Position numbers and translations under genes: made by a program. This document shows positions 41,559 to 50,436 of a stretch of 64,000 nucleotides of DNA, piece after piece. Source of the stretch: Sediminicola sp037203765 (GTDB lineage: Bacteria > Bacteroidota > Bacteroidia > Flavobacteriales > Flavobacteriaceae); assembly GCF_037203765.1 (NCBI RefSeq), contig NZ_JBBCAS010000005.1, positions 62,001 to 126,000 of the forward strand, read 5' to 3'. Within the stretch, counting starts at the first letter, position 1. Each line of letters starts with the position of its first letter. The notes below the pieces were generated by a model, which saw only the letters and a program-made list of their open reading frames with translations, did not search any database and was not told the DNA's origin.

Positions 41559-44219
41559 CTACAGATCTACCTTTTTAATGACAAAAAGGGCACGTTTGAA
41601 TAGCTGTGCCAAGACCAAGGTGGAAAAAGCAAAAACGATAATTATTTTATATTGAAGCCAGGATAAAGGGACTATGGACAATGCATTGGCTACTGGTTTA
41701 TAAGCGATGGCAGCATAGGCCAAAAACAGACATATGACCAAAGCAAGCCAAACCCAGTAATTTTTGGTCACCTCATTCCTTAAAAAAGACTCCCCGGCCT
41801 TGGGAATGTTAAAAATATTTAGCAATTGGGCCAATATTAAGGTGTAGAAAGCCATGTTGTTCGTTGTTTGGGGGGTTACTTCCAGAATAAAATACCCATA
41901 GGCCGTAATACCCAAAACTCCAGTACTTATAGCCAGACCATAAAGTAGTGTGGCATACCAGTGATTCGGAGTCATTAAAGGTTCAAAGGATTTTCTCGGC
42001 AACAAGGACATGATTCCTTTGTCACCTTTTCCCAACCCTAAGGCCAGTGCCGGAAAAATATCGGTGATTAGGTTGAGGAACAAAATCTGAAGCGGTAATA
42101 ATGGTGATGGCAATAACCACAGGGCCGCCAAGCCTATGGAAAGAACTTCCGCAAAATTACTGGACAGCAAATAGACCACAAATTGACGGATATTCCGATA
42201 GATAACCCTTCCCTGATGTATGGCAGTCTCAATGGCCGTAAATTTATCATTCTTTAGTATCATATCAGCCGCCTCCCGTGCAGCTTCTGTTCCCCTGAGT
42301 CCCATGGCAATTCCAATTTCGGCTTTTCTAAGGGCTGGGACATCATTGATACCATCACCGATCATACCTACTATATTGCCGTGTTTCTGAAAGAATTTGA
42401 CCAGGTTGAGCTTCTGTTCCGGCACGACCCTGGCAAAGACATTGGTATGTAATATTTGTGATGCCTTTTTGGAGTCTATATTCATTAAGTCTCCCAGGTC
42501 GCTGGCTGACATCGCCCCATTCATGGTGTCACTTTTGTCCAATATTCCAATATCCCCAGCAATTTTTTTTGCGGTCTCCAAGTGATCCCCTGTGATCATA
42601 ACCACCCTTATCCCCGCCCTTTTGTATATGGCAATCGTTTCTTTTACGTCGGCACGTGCAGGATCTATGAATCCCACAATCCCCAAAAAGGTAAGTTGCT
42701 CCAGCATCTGAGCAGCGTTTGGGCGGGTGGACCATTCGCTATAGGCAAAAGCAAGTGTTCGCAGTCCCTTGGAAGCCATTTGATCAACAAGTTTCACCCA
42801 GATATCCCTATCTTCCAAAACAATTTTTTGCGTTCCTTTCAGCTCCGTAGTGCATCGGTCTATAATAGTCTCAAAAGCCCCTTTGGCATGGGTAACGTAC
42901 TTATGAGATCCCTTATTTAGTGTAGCCATCATTTTACGTTCCGTAGAAAAAGGAATTTGGTCTACTTCTACGAATCCTTTCCTAATTGCCATGGGCTCGT
43001 ATCCGCAATTCCTTGTCATGGAAAGCAAGGCAACATCCACTGTATCTGCAGGGCCATTGGTATCCTGTAATGGAGCGTCGTTACACAAGATACTGCACAC
43101 CATGATTTCATTGAATGCCATTTCTTGGGAAAGCCCATAAAACTCCACCTCATTTTTATGAACCACTTCCAAAACCTTCTCTTTGTTCCATTGTATGCTA
43201 TGCACCTGCAACCGATCTTCGGTTAGCGTTCCAGTCTTGTCCGTACAAATAATATTGGTGGCTCCCAAGGCTTCAACAGCTTCCAAATTTTTGATAATTA
43301 CCTGCTTCTTGGACAAACGTACCATCCCCCGGGCCAATGCAATGGTCGCTACTATGGGCAGCCCCTCCGGGATGGTAGCCACGGCGAGTGCAATTCCCGT
43401 CTGTAACATCAAAAAAAGATCCTGTCCTTTTATATATCCCGTAAGAATAATCAGTATGGTCAATATGAAGGTTAAGGCTATAAGTCTCTTGCTTAATTGG
43501 TTCAGCTTTTTCTCTAGAGGTGTCTGTTCCTGTTTAGCCTGCAATCCCAAATTTTGGATTTTACCCAATTGGGTCTTTATTCCCGTGGCGGTCACAACGG
43601 CCTTTCCTGTACCACCACTTACCATGGTTCCTTTGAATACCATATTATGTTGCTCCGTTATGGGCAATTTGTTTGGCAGGACCTTGGTATGCTTTTCAAG
43701 GGAGATACTTTCGCCAGTCAACGATGATTCCTTTACCAAAAGACTATCCTGTTCTATGAGTCGTGCATCTGCAACAATTAAATCCCCTGGATATAATAGT
43801 AAAATATCTCCCGGTACCACCATAGTGGCCTTTATTTTTACCCTGGTTCCAGAGCGGATAAGCAAAACCTGGGTCTGACTTATTTTTCGCAAAGAATCCA
43901 ATGATCTTAGCGCCTGCTGTTCCATAACAAAACCTATAGAAACGGTGATGAGAATCACAACAACAATGGCAGTTGCCTCTGCCCAGTCCCGATAGGCCAT
44001 TGCCAGTATTGTGGCGCCCAATAAAATATAAATGATGGGATCTACGAACTGACTTAAAAAAATCTGCCATTTATTTTTCACTCCTTTTTCAGGAATAATA
44101 TTGGCCTTATAAATTGCAAGTCTCTTTTGGGCCTCCCTATCGGTCAAACCAAGATTTACATGGGTACTCAAATGCCGAACCAGTTCTTTTATGGTGAGAC
44201 TATAGGGCTGGTCTGTCAT
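41559..44219 (-). CDS. P2-type cation-transporting ATPase
   Basis: 886 residues. An N-terminal cation-ATPase domain precedes ten membrane segments. The actuator motif is SSLTGES (about 165-171), the membrane ion-site motif is IPEGLP (283-288), and the phosphorylated Asp327 lies in ICTDKTGTLT. MITGDHLETA and MIGDGINDVPAL mark the P domain. PEGL and the general layout put it in the P2 group (Ca2+-type, related to mycobacterial CtpF, a DosR target). The ion is not certain. It follows hsp20 in the same direction across a 185-bp gap with a nested inverted repeat; it has no operator of its own. Confidence 0.9.
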   Translation of the reverse strand: MTDQPYSLTIKELVRHLSTHVNLGLTDREAQKRLAIYKANIIPEKGVKNKWQIFLSQFVDPIIYILLGATILAMAYRDWAEATAIVVVILITVSIGFVMEQQALRSLDSLRKISQTQVLLIRSGTRVKIKATMVVPGDILLLYPGDLIVADARLIEQDSLLVKESSLTGESISLEKHTKVLPNKLPITEQHNMVFKGTMVSGGTGKAVVTATGIKTQLGKIQNLGLQAKQEQTPLEKKLNQLSKRLIALTFILTILIILTGYIKGQDLFLMLQTGIALAVATIPEGLPIVATIALARGMVRLSKKQVIIKNLEAVEALGATNIICTDKTGTLTEDRLQVHSIQWNKEKVLEVVHKNEVEFYGLSQEMAFNEIMVCSILCNDAPLQDTNGPADTVDVALLSMTRNCGYEPMAIRKGFVEVDQIPFSTERKMMATLNKGSHKYVTHAKGAFETIIDRCTTELKGTQKIVLEDRDIWVKLVDQMASKGLRTLAFAYSEWSTRPNAAQMLEQLTFLGIVGFIDPARADVKETIAIYKRAGIRVVMITGDHLETAKKIAGDIGILDKSDTMNGAMSASDLGDLMNIDSKKASQILHTNVFARVVPEQKLNLVKFFQKHGNIVGMIGDGINDVPALRKAEIGIAMGLRGTEAAREAADMILKNDKFTAIETAIHQGRVIYRNIRQFVVYLLSSNFAEVLSIGLAALWLLPSPLLPLQILFLNLITDIFPALALGLGKGDKGIMSLLPRKSFEPLMTPNHWYATLLYGLAISTGVLGITAYGYFILEVTPQTTNNMAFYTLILAQLLNIFNIPKAGESFLRNEVTKNYWVWLALVICLFLAYAAIAYKPVANALSIVPLSWLQYKIIIVFAFSTLVLAQLFKRALFVIKKVDL

Positions 44220-44290
44220 AGGCTTTTCATTGGCACTGTTTAAAGTGGGTTTTCATGGGTATACTCAAAGGAAGCATTAAATAATTGCAA

Positions 44291-44358
44291 TGCCCCTTGG
44301 TAAAACACCGTTATAGAAGGAAGCTAGCTCTATAACGAATTGACCAAGGGGCAGTTTT
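44291..44358. repeat. Nested inverted repeat between hsp20 and the P-type ATPase gene
   Basis: The outer arms TGCCCCTTGGT (44291-44301) and ACCAAGGGGCA (44343-44353) are perfect complements (11 bp). Inside, GTTATAGA (44310-44317) pairs with TCTATAAC (44329-44336). The centre holds AGCTAGCT (44322-44329). TTTTT follows the right arm on the plus strand. Read as RNA from hsp20 it would form a long two-part hairpin before the ATPase start. It may stabilise, process or attenuate the message. Confidence 0.8.
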
Positions 44359-44404
44359 TAAGAATAAACTATAGTAAAATACGCAAGTGTTTTCTTTTAA
44401 AAGT

Positions 44405-44875
44405 CTATGCAATTTGGATTGTTTTTGGCGGCTTTTTCTTGGCCTCTTCTTTTTTAGCAAGGTTAAAGCTTAGGATTCCGTCCTTGTATTGCGCCTTAAT
44501 TGCTTCTTCCTTTACGCTATCAGGTAGTTGCAATGATCTTTCGAAAGAGTTATAACTAAATTCCCTGCGGGTATAATCCTTTTCCTTTTCTTCCTTGGAT
44601 ATCTCTTTTTCGGCCGCAATGTTCAAACAGCCATCATCTATGGTTACTTCGAAATCCTTTTTTGAAAAACCTGGAGCGGCAAGTTCAATTTCGAAATGAT
44701 CCTCGGTTTCCTTAATATTCAGGGCAGGCTCACCTCGCTTACCATTCCAAAAGTCCAAGTCAAATACATTTCTGCCCATTAGGCGGTTATCAAAAAAATT
44801 ATCCATATCAAAAAAGTCCGAAGACATAAGGCTATTGAATGGCCTTCTTCTGTTTTTAAATTTTACAAGTGTCAT
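44405..44875 (-). CDS. Small heat shock protein, Hsp20/alpha-crystallin family
   Basis: 156 residues. The alpha-crystallin domain (about 45-138) runs from PALNIKETEDHFEIELAAPG to EAIKAQYKDGILSFNL, with the conserved A-x-x-x-n-G-v-L-type motif near the end. The C-terminal tail has KTIQIA in place of the I-x-I anchor. It is an ATP-independent holdase chaperone. Its operator and perfect -7 element make it a core regulon member. HspX in mycobacteria is the classic DosR product. Confidence 0.93.
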   Translation of the reverse strand: MTLVKFKNRRRPFNSLMSSDFFDMDNFFDNRLMGRNVFDLDFWNGKRGEPALNIKETEDHFEIELAAPGFSKKDFEVTIDDGCLNIAAEKEISKEEKEKDYTRREFSYNSFERSLQLPDSVKEEAIKAQYKDGILSFNLAKKEEAKKKPPKTIQIA

Positions 44876-44911
44876 ACTATTTATTTTTTAGGATTAATAT
44901 TTTATTCTACC

Positions 44912-44954
44912 CAAAATTACCCCCATGGAACGGGAAATGAAATGACCTAGGTCA
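44912..44954 (-). promoter_or_regulatory. FNR/CRP-type operator and promoter of hsp20
   Basis: The operator TGACCTAGGTCA (44943-44954) is a perfect palindrome. On the minus strand, after 23 bp, lies the perfect -7 element TAATTTTG (44919-44912). The predicted start is near 44907, 32 nt before the ATG. Confidence 0.85.
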
Positions 44955-45017
44955 CTAGTTTTTTTTATTTCTGGTGGAGTACGAGGGTGCATACGCATTA
45001 ACACCGTTACCGGGAAC

Positions 45018-45060
45018 TGACAAGCATCATTGGAAGTGCTTTTAGATAAAGCTACTTTTA
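45018..45060 (+). promoter_or_regulatory. FNR/CRP-type operator and promoter of the DUF302 gene
   Basis: The operator TGACAAGCATCA (45018-45029) and, after 23 bp, TACTTTTA (45053-45060), one base from the -7 consensus. The predicted start is near 45065, which rules out the in-frame ATG at 45030 and fixes the start at 45078. Confidence 0.75.
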
Positions 45061-45077
45061 GCGTAAAACATAAATCC

Positions 45078-45467
45078 ATGGATTACTACTTTACTAAAAC
45101 CCTACATCATGTTGATTTTGACACCGTATTACAACGAACCAGAGAAGCGTTGAAAAATGAAGGTTTCGGGGTGCTCACCAAAATTGATATGAAAGCCACC
45201 CTCAAACAAAAATTGGATGTTGACTTTCATAACTATAAAATTTTAGGCGCCTGTAACCCACCGTTTGCCCATAAAGCATTGTTAGCGGAGGATAAAATCG
45301 GGACCATGTTGCCCTGTAACATAATCATACAGGAGAAAGTGAATGGCATTGTAGAAGTGGCCGCTGTAGATCCCAATGCCTCCATGATGGCCGTAGGCAA
45401 CAAAGATTTAGCGGCAATTGCCTCCGAAGTCACACAAAAGCTAAAAAATGTCATTGCAGGTATTTGA
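45078..45467 (+). CDS. DUF302 family protein
   Basis: 129 residues from ATG 45078, beginning MDYYFTKTLHHVDFDTVL. The DUF302 pattern is clear: TREALKNEGFGVLTKIDMKATLKQKLDVD, then ILGACNPPFAHKAL, and LPCNIIIQE. Function of the family is unknown. The conserved Cys in GACNP and in LPCN, with the neighbourhood of redox genes, has led to suggestions of a redox role, but nothing is proven. It is transcribed alone or with the operon that follows 100 bp on. Confidence 0.88.
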   Translation: MDYYFTKTLHHVDFDTVLQRTREALKNEGFGVLTKIDMKATLKQKLDVDFHNYKILGACNPPFAHKALLAEDKIGTMLPCNIIIQEKVNGIVEVAAVDPNASMMAVGNKDLAAIASEVTQKLKNVIAGI

Positions 45468-45499
45468 CCGGCCACACCTCCCCTTAAAGCTTGGTATAC

Positions 45500-45542
45500 T
45501 GACCGTTGTCATCTTTCCCGCCATTCATGTTTCGTAAATTGA
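45500..45542 (+). promoter_or_regulatory. FNR/CRP-type operator and promoter of the flavin reductase-RNR operon
   Basis: The operator TGACCGTTGTCA (45500-45511) and, after 23 bp, TAAATTGA (45535-45542), a partial -7 match. The predicted start is near 45547, 20 nt before the ATG at 45567. Confidence 0.6.
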
Positions 45543-45566
45543 AAATGCCATCTTTTAATTACATAC

Positions 45567-46178
45567 ATGAAAAAAATAATGACAGATCACTATATTTCCT
45601 TGGACACGGATACGCCTATCTGGAACCAATTCTTTACCGTGGCCCCTTTGGTCGTCATCGGTTCCAAAGAGGGTTCCAAGTACGACCTAGCTCCAAAACA
45701 CATGACCACCCCAATTGGATCTTCCAATTTTTTTGGTTTCGTATGCACCCCAAAACATGCAACCTATCACAATGTAAAGGAGACAGGGCAATTTACGGTG
45801 AGTTTTCCGTTGCCCGAGCAGATTGTTCTTTCATCGTTGAGTGCTACCCCCAGATGTGGGGAAAGCAGTTCCGAAAAACACATTATCCCATCCCTGCCCA
45901 CGGTAAAGGCCACGGCTGTGGATGCCCTGTTCTTGGAACATTCTTATCTATATCTGGAATGTGAACTGTTCAAGGTAATCGATGGATTTGATGATTACAG
46001 CATTATCACAGGAAAGACCATTGCTGCCTTTGTGCGTCATGATTACCACCGCAATACGGAGAAGGAAGATCAGGAAATGATAAACCAACATCCCCTATTG
46101 GCCTATATCGCCCATGGACGCTTCGCTTCCATTGCCGAGACCTACAATTTTCCATTTCCAAAAGGTTTTAAAATATGA
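45567..46178 (+). CDS. Flavin reductase-like domain protein
   Basis: 203 residues from ATG 45567 (a second ATG at 45579 is also possible). The fold pattern fits FMN-binding split-barrel flavin reductases: APLVVIGSKEGSKYDLAPKHM, FFGFVCTPKHATYHNVKETGQFTVSFP, and LECELFKVI. Such proteins reduce or bind FMN/FAD using NAD(P)H. The last codons overlap the start of the peptidase gene by 4 bp, so translation is coupled. It is the first gene of a four-gene operon. Confidence 0.8.
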   Translation: MKKIMTDHYISLDTDTPIWNQFFTVAPLVVIGSKEGSKYDLAPKHMTTPIGSSNFFGFVCTPKHATYHNVKETGQFTVSFPLPEQIVLSSLSATPRCGESSSEKHIIPSLPTVKATAVDALFLEHSYLYLECELFKVIDGFDDYSIITGKTIAAFVRHDYHRNTEKEDQEMINQHPLLAYIAHGRFASIAETYNFPFPKGFKI

Positions 46179-47335
46179 GGACAAATACAGATATAGCAAC
46201 AGAAATTAAAGTGTATTTGGACACCCAAAAGGAAGAAATGATCCATTTCCTAAAAGAATTGGTATCCCTAGAAACTCCTTCCAGAGAGAAGGATACCCAA
46301 AAAAGAATATTTGAAGTACTCTCAGATAAATTGACAAGTTTGGGCTACCATACTATCTATGTTCCCGGAAAACATACGGGCGGTTATCTTTTTGCAAGGC
46401 CCAAAAACAGGAACAAAAAACTACCATTGCAACTTATGGTCGGTCACTGTGATACGGTATGGCCGCTGGAAACAATTAAACAAATGCCCTTACTGGAAGA
46501 GGATGGCAAAATAAAGGGTCCGGGGGTCTATGATATGAAATCGGGATTGACCCAAATGATCTTTGCACTCAAGATTATCAATGACTTGGCACTTTCCCAT
46601 GAAGTGGCACCAATAATCCTCATCAATTCAGACGAGGAAATAGGAAGTAGGGAATCTACTACGGTTATCAAAAGATTGGCTAAAATTTCCAAACGGGCCT
46701 TTGTCTTGGAACCACCTTTGGGATTGGACGGAAAGCTAAAAACGGCACGGAAGGGATTGGGCCGCTTTACCATTAAAGCCAAGGGCAAGGCAGCACACGC
46801 GGGGTTAGACCCTACCAAGGGCATTAACGCCATCGTGGAATTATCGCACCAGATACAAAAGTTATATGCCATGAACGATTTTGATCGTGGCATTACGGTC
46901 AATGTTGGTATGATTGAAGGTGGTGTTTCCCCCAACATGGTGGCACCGGAAAGTACTGCGGTAATTGATGTGCGGGTGTACAAGGAATCCGATGGCGCCT
47001 ACATCACAAAAAAAATCCAAGGCTTAAAACCTCATCTAAAAGACATTGAACTACAAATAACCGGTGGCATTGGAAGACCACCGATGGAAAAGAACCATCG
47101 CAACCAACAGCTCTGGGAATTGGCAAAACGTCAAGGTGAAATTTTGGGAATACCCTTGGAGGATGCCACGGCAGGTGGCGGCTCTGACGGAAACACGACC
47201 AGTCAGTTTACGGCCACCTTGGACGGACTGGGCACACCGGGTGACGGAGCTCATGCCCCCCATGAATACATCATGGAAAACCAGTTGTGGGAACGAACGG
47301 CATTATTGACACTTTTATTGATTACTGACTCTTAA
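46175..47335 (+). CDS. M20-family metallopeptidase/amidohydrolase (CPG2-like)
   Basis: 386 residues. Zinc-ligand motifs are MVGHCDTVWP with the catalytic Asp two residues on, GVYDMKSGL with the bridging Asp, NSDEEIGS with the catalytic Glu-Glu, and the final His in GDGAHAPHEY. The dimerisation domain (about 190-295) includes GKAAHAGLDP. The layout is that of glutamate carboxypeptidase (CPG2)-type enzymes, which split N-acyl or peptide bonds at glutamate. Placement before a DUF1611 gene suggests work on a glutamate-like N-acyl compound; that is inference. Confidence 0.87.
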   Translation: MRTNTDIATEIKVYLDTQKEEMIHFLKELVSLETPSREKDTQKRIFEVLSDKLTSLGYHTIYVPGKHTGGYLFARPKNRNKKLPLQLMVGHCDTVWPLETIKQMPLLEEDGKIKGPGVYDMKSGLTQMIFALKIINDLALSHEVAPIILINSDEEIGSRESTTVIKRLAKISKRAFVLEPPLGLDGKLKTARKGLGRFTIKAKGKAAHAGLDPTKGINAIVELSHQIQKLYAMNDFDRGITVNVGMIEGGVSPNMVAPESTAVIDVRVYKESDGAYITKKIQGLKPHLKDIELQITGGIGRPPMEKNHRNQQLWELAKRQGEILGIPLEDATAGGGSDGNTTSQFTATLDGLGTPGDGAHAPHEYIMENQLWERTALLTLLLITDS

Positions 47336-47345
47336 AATCTTTGTT

Positions 47346-48698
47346 ATGAACCATCACTATATTTATACATCACTGACACGAATTTCAGATTTGGCGGAAA
47401 AGGATTTCGACCTTAACAAGCTGCCGAGAGAACAATGGCAGACCGGGGATTACGTGGTCTGCAAAATCATTGATCCCGGCAGTAGCGAATTAAAATTGGA
47501 ATTGGCCAATGGGAGAATGCGGGGCGTTATCGGCGGGGAGTTTCTCGTAGGTGCCTTGGGCGAACGTTTTGCCACCCTGGAAGCCACAGGCACTTGGAGG
47601 GAAGTTGGGGACGACTTAAAGATGACGGTTTTGACCGGTGCAGGTCTCTTGGGAAGACTAACTTCCAAATCGGTCTTTATGCCCAATTTAATGGAAATCG
47701 TTTATGTGGGCCATACCTTTCGCTATGGTGAAAAACTTACCATGAACAGTTATGTACGGCCAGAACCTTATGTACCATTTAATACCCCCGTCATCCTATT
47801 TGTGGGTACTTCCATGTCTGCCGGCAAAACTACCTCCGCAAGAATAGTCACCAATTTGTTCAAGCTGGGAGGTCATACGGTGGTAGGCGCCAAACTTACC
47901 GGGGCCGGTCGCTTTAAGGATATATTGGCCATAAAAGATGTTGGTGCCGATGAAGTCATGGATTTTGTTGATGTGGGCCTGCCTTCCTCCATTTGCCCAC
48001 GGGAAGAATTCCAAGAGAAACTGGCCCAACTCCTCAGTAAATTGGAAAAAGTAAAGGCCGATGTCGCCATTATTGAAATAGGGGCATCCCCCCTGGAACC
48101 CTATAATGGGGATATTGCCATTAATGCCATACGGGATCAGGTAAAATGTATTATTCTAAGCGCATCCGATCCCTATGCCGTTCACGGACTCATGAAAGTT
48201 TTTGATATCGTCCCGGATATCGTTACGGGAGTGGCCACAAATACCTTAGCTGGCTGTAAGATGGTGGAGAAGCTATGTAAGGTGAAAGCTTTAAACTTGA
48301 TAGATGCAGCTACCACCCCCGCTTTGAAAAATATGCTATCATCTGCTACCGGTCTTTCTTTGGATAACAAATTATTGGAAAATGAATTTGAAAAATTTCA
48401 TTCCCATATAGATTTTGTCCATACCGATAGGGACGAGAATCTGGAGAAGATCATATTGGATAAGTTAGACCATTTATACACCAAATACAGTGGATTGATC
48501 AAGGCCCATGTAATTATTGAAGAGGCAAAGGATTCTTCCGCCAAGGGAAAAATCTGTAAAATAGAACTCAGTGCCCCTGGTCCCAGAATATTTGCATCGT
48601 CCAATGAAATTAATTTTGAAGCTTCTGTGGCCGAGACCATCCGAGACCTAGACCGACAATTGGTTCGCCGTAAAGAAAAAATGAACCTTCACCATTGA
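47346..48698 (+). CDS. DUF1611 family P-loop protein (DgcN-like)
   Basis: 450 residues. An N-terminal Rossmann-like part is followed by a P-loop GTSMSAGKTTSARI (about 157-170) and KLTGAGRFKDILAIKDVGADEVMDFVD, the DUF1611 signature. DUF1611 proteins include DgcN, described as a D-glutamate N-acetyltransferase in marine bacteria. About 100 residues at the C-terminus (from VIIEEAKDSSAKGKICKIEL) exceed what I expect for the core family. It lies 10 bp after the peptidase and 3 bp before the reductase. The exact reaction is open. Confidence 0.78.
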   Translation: MNHHYIYTSLTRISDLAEKDFDLNKLPREQWQTGDYVVCKIIDPGSSELKLELANGRMRGVIGGEFLVGALGERFATLEATGTWREVGDDLKMTVLTGAGLLGRLTSKSVFMPNLMEIVYVGHTFRYGEKLTMNSYVRPEPYVPFNTPVILFVGTSMSAGKTTSARIVTNLFKLGGHTVVGAKLTGAGRFKDILAIKDVGADEVMDFVDVGLPSSICPREEFQEKLAQLLSKLEKVKADVAIIEIGASPLEPYNGDIAINAIRDQVKCIILSASDPYAVHGLMKVFDIVPDIVTGVATNTLAGCKMVEKLCKVKALNLIDAATTPALKNMLSSATGLSLDNKLLENEFEKFHSHIDFVHTDRDENLEKIILDKLDHLYTKYSGLIKAHVIIEEAKDSSAKGKICKIELSAPGPRIFASSNEINFEASVAETIRDLDRQLVRRKEKMNLHH

Positions 48699-48701
48699 TC
48701 C

Positions 48702-50426
48702 ATGCTTTCTGAAATAAGCACAAATGCCATGCAACTGCTACTGGAACGTTACCTACTAAAAAACGATCAGGGCAAGGCCGTGGAATCCCTGGACCAATTA
48801 TTCCAAAGGGTTGCCAAATGTGTGGCCAGTGTGGAAACCAAGGACAGGGAACTATGGGAAAAACGTTTTTTCGACCAAATGTCCAAGCTGGAGTTCCTAC
48901 CAAACTCCCCTACCCTTATGAATGCCGGACTCCCCAAAGGACAGTTGAGTGCCTGTTTTGTGCTCCCCGTGGAAGATAGCTTGGAAGACATCTTTACCAC
49001 ACTGAAAAATGCCGCCCTGATCCACCAAAGTGGTGGCGGTACGGGCTATAACTTTTCCAAGCTCCGACCTAAAAATGATACGGTCTCTTCCTTGGGCGGA
49101 ACATCTTCGGGCCCAATTGCCTTTATGAACGTCTTTGATGCTGCAACAGAACACGTAAAACAGGGGGGAAAACGCAGGGGCGCCAATATGGGGATCCTCA
49201 ATGTGGACCATCCGGACATCGCAGAATTCGTAACGACAAAATTGGATAGTATCAGTCTTCAAAACTTCAATCTTTCTGTAGGGATTACGGATGATTTCAT
49301 GTCTGCCATGGCCAATAACCGAAGCTGGAAACTGATCAATCCAAGGAACGGCAAGATAGTGAAGACCATAGATCCCAAGATCCTGTGGGCCTCTTTGGTC
49401 CGTGCTGCCTGGAACACTGGTGACCCCGGACTGATTTTTCTGGATACCATCAATGCACACAACCCGCTTCCTGATCAAGGCCTTATGGTGAGTACCAACC
49501 CCTGTGGGGAGGTTCCCCTATTGGATCATGAAAGTTGTAACCTGGGGTCCTTGAACCTCTCCAAAATGATAAAGTTGCAGGGCCATGATACAACCATTGA
49601 TTGGAACAAACTGGAAGATGCCGTACAAGTGGGCATCAGGTTCTTGGACAATGTCATAACCTGCAACCACTATCTGCTGAACGAAATTGAAAGCATCACC
49701 CTCAAAAACAGAAAGATAGGCCTTGGAGTCATGGGATGGGCCGAATTACTGCTCCTTCTGGAAATCCCCTATGCCTCACAAGAGGCCGTCCAATTGGGAG
49801 AAAAAATGATGCACTTTATAGCTGCCAAGAGTTACGAAACCTCTAATAAAATCGCCAATGAAAAGGGCTGTTTCCCCACATGGGACAAAAGCATTCACTA
49901 TCCAGATACTCCCCTGCGCAATGCTACCTGCAATAGTATAGCTCCCACAGGAAGTATTTCGATCATCGCCAACACCTCCTATTCCATAGAACCGTTCTAC
50001 GCCCTGGCCTTCAAGAGGAAAGGAGTTTTGGGGGATAAAACACAACTATCCCTGCATCCGATTGTTGAGGAAAAACTGGGTCACCTGGGCCACTGGAACA
50101 AGGAAATAGAAAATGAATTACTGGAAAAAGGCAGTATACAACATATCAACGCTATCCCTAATCATATCAGATCCATTTTTGAGACAAGTATGGAGATTCC
50201 ATGGGAATACCACCTCCAACACCAAAGGGCATTCCAAAAATATACGGACAATGCAGTATCCAAAACCATCAACTTACCCCATACGGCAACCGAAAAGGAT
50301 ATATCAGAGATCTACAAGACAGCTTGGGAATACAGCTTAAAGGGGATTACCATTTATCGGGATGGAAGTAAAAGCAATCAGGTGTTGCAAAGATGTGGGG
50401 CTACGGAAGATCAGAATTGTGTTTAA
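48702..50426 (+). CDS. Class II (adenosylcobalamin-dependent) ribonucleotide reductase
   Basis: 574 residues. Class II motifs include LPNSPTLMNAG, SACFVLPVEDSLEDIF with the first redox Cys, HQSGGGTGYNFSKLRP, NPCGEVPLLDHESCNLGSL with the thiyl-radical Cys in NPCGE, and APTGSISIIA. The C-terminus ends QRCGATEDQNC with a Cys pair that could re-reduce the active site. There is no ATP-cone, so it should lack activity regulation. Class II enzymes need no oxygen. It resembles the small NrdZ type, which is a DosR-regulon member (Rv0570) in M. tuberculosis. Confidence 0.88.
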   Translation: MLSEISTNAMQLLLERYLLKNDQGKAVESLDQLFQRVAKCVASVETKDRELWEKRFFDQMSKLEFLPNSPTLMNAGLPKGQLSACFVLPVEDSLEDIFTTLKNAALIHQSGGGTGYNFSKLRPKNDTVSSLGGTSSGPIAFMNVFDAATEHVKQGGKRRGANMGILNVDHPDIAEFVTTKLDSISLQNFNLSVGITDDFMSAMANNRSWKLINPRNGKIVKTIDPKILWASLVRAAWNTGDPGLIFLDTINAHNPLPDQGLMVSTNPCGEVPLLDHESCNLGSLNLSKMIKLQGHDTTIDWNKLEDAVQVGIRFLDNVITCNHYLLNEIESITLKNRKIGLGVMGWAELLLLLEIPYASQEAVQLGEKMMHFIAAKSYETSNKIANEKGCFPTWDKSIHYPDTPLRNATCNSIAPTGSISIIANTSYSIEPFYALAFKRKGVLGDKTQLSLHPIVEEKLGHLGHWNKEIENELLEKGSIQHINAIPNHIRSIFETSMEIPWEYHLQHQRAFQKYTDNAVSKTINLPHTATEKDISEIYKTAWEYSLKGITIYRDGSKSNQVLQRCGATEDQNCV

Positions 50427-50436
50427 ATTTGGGTAC

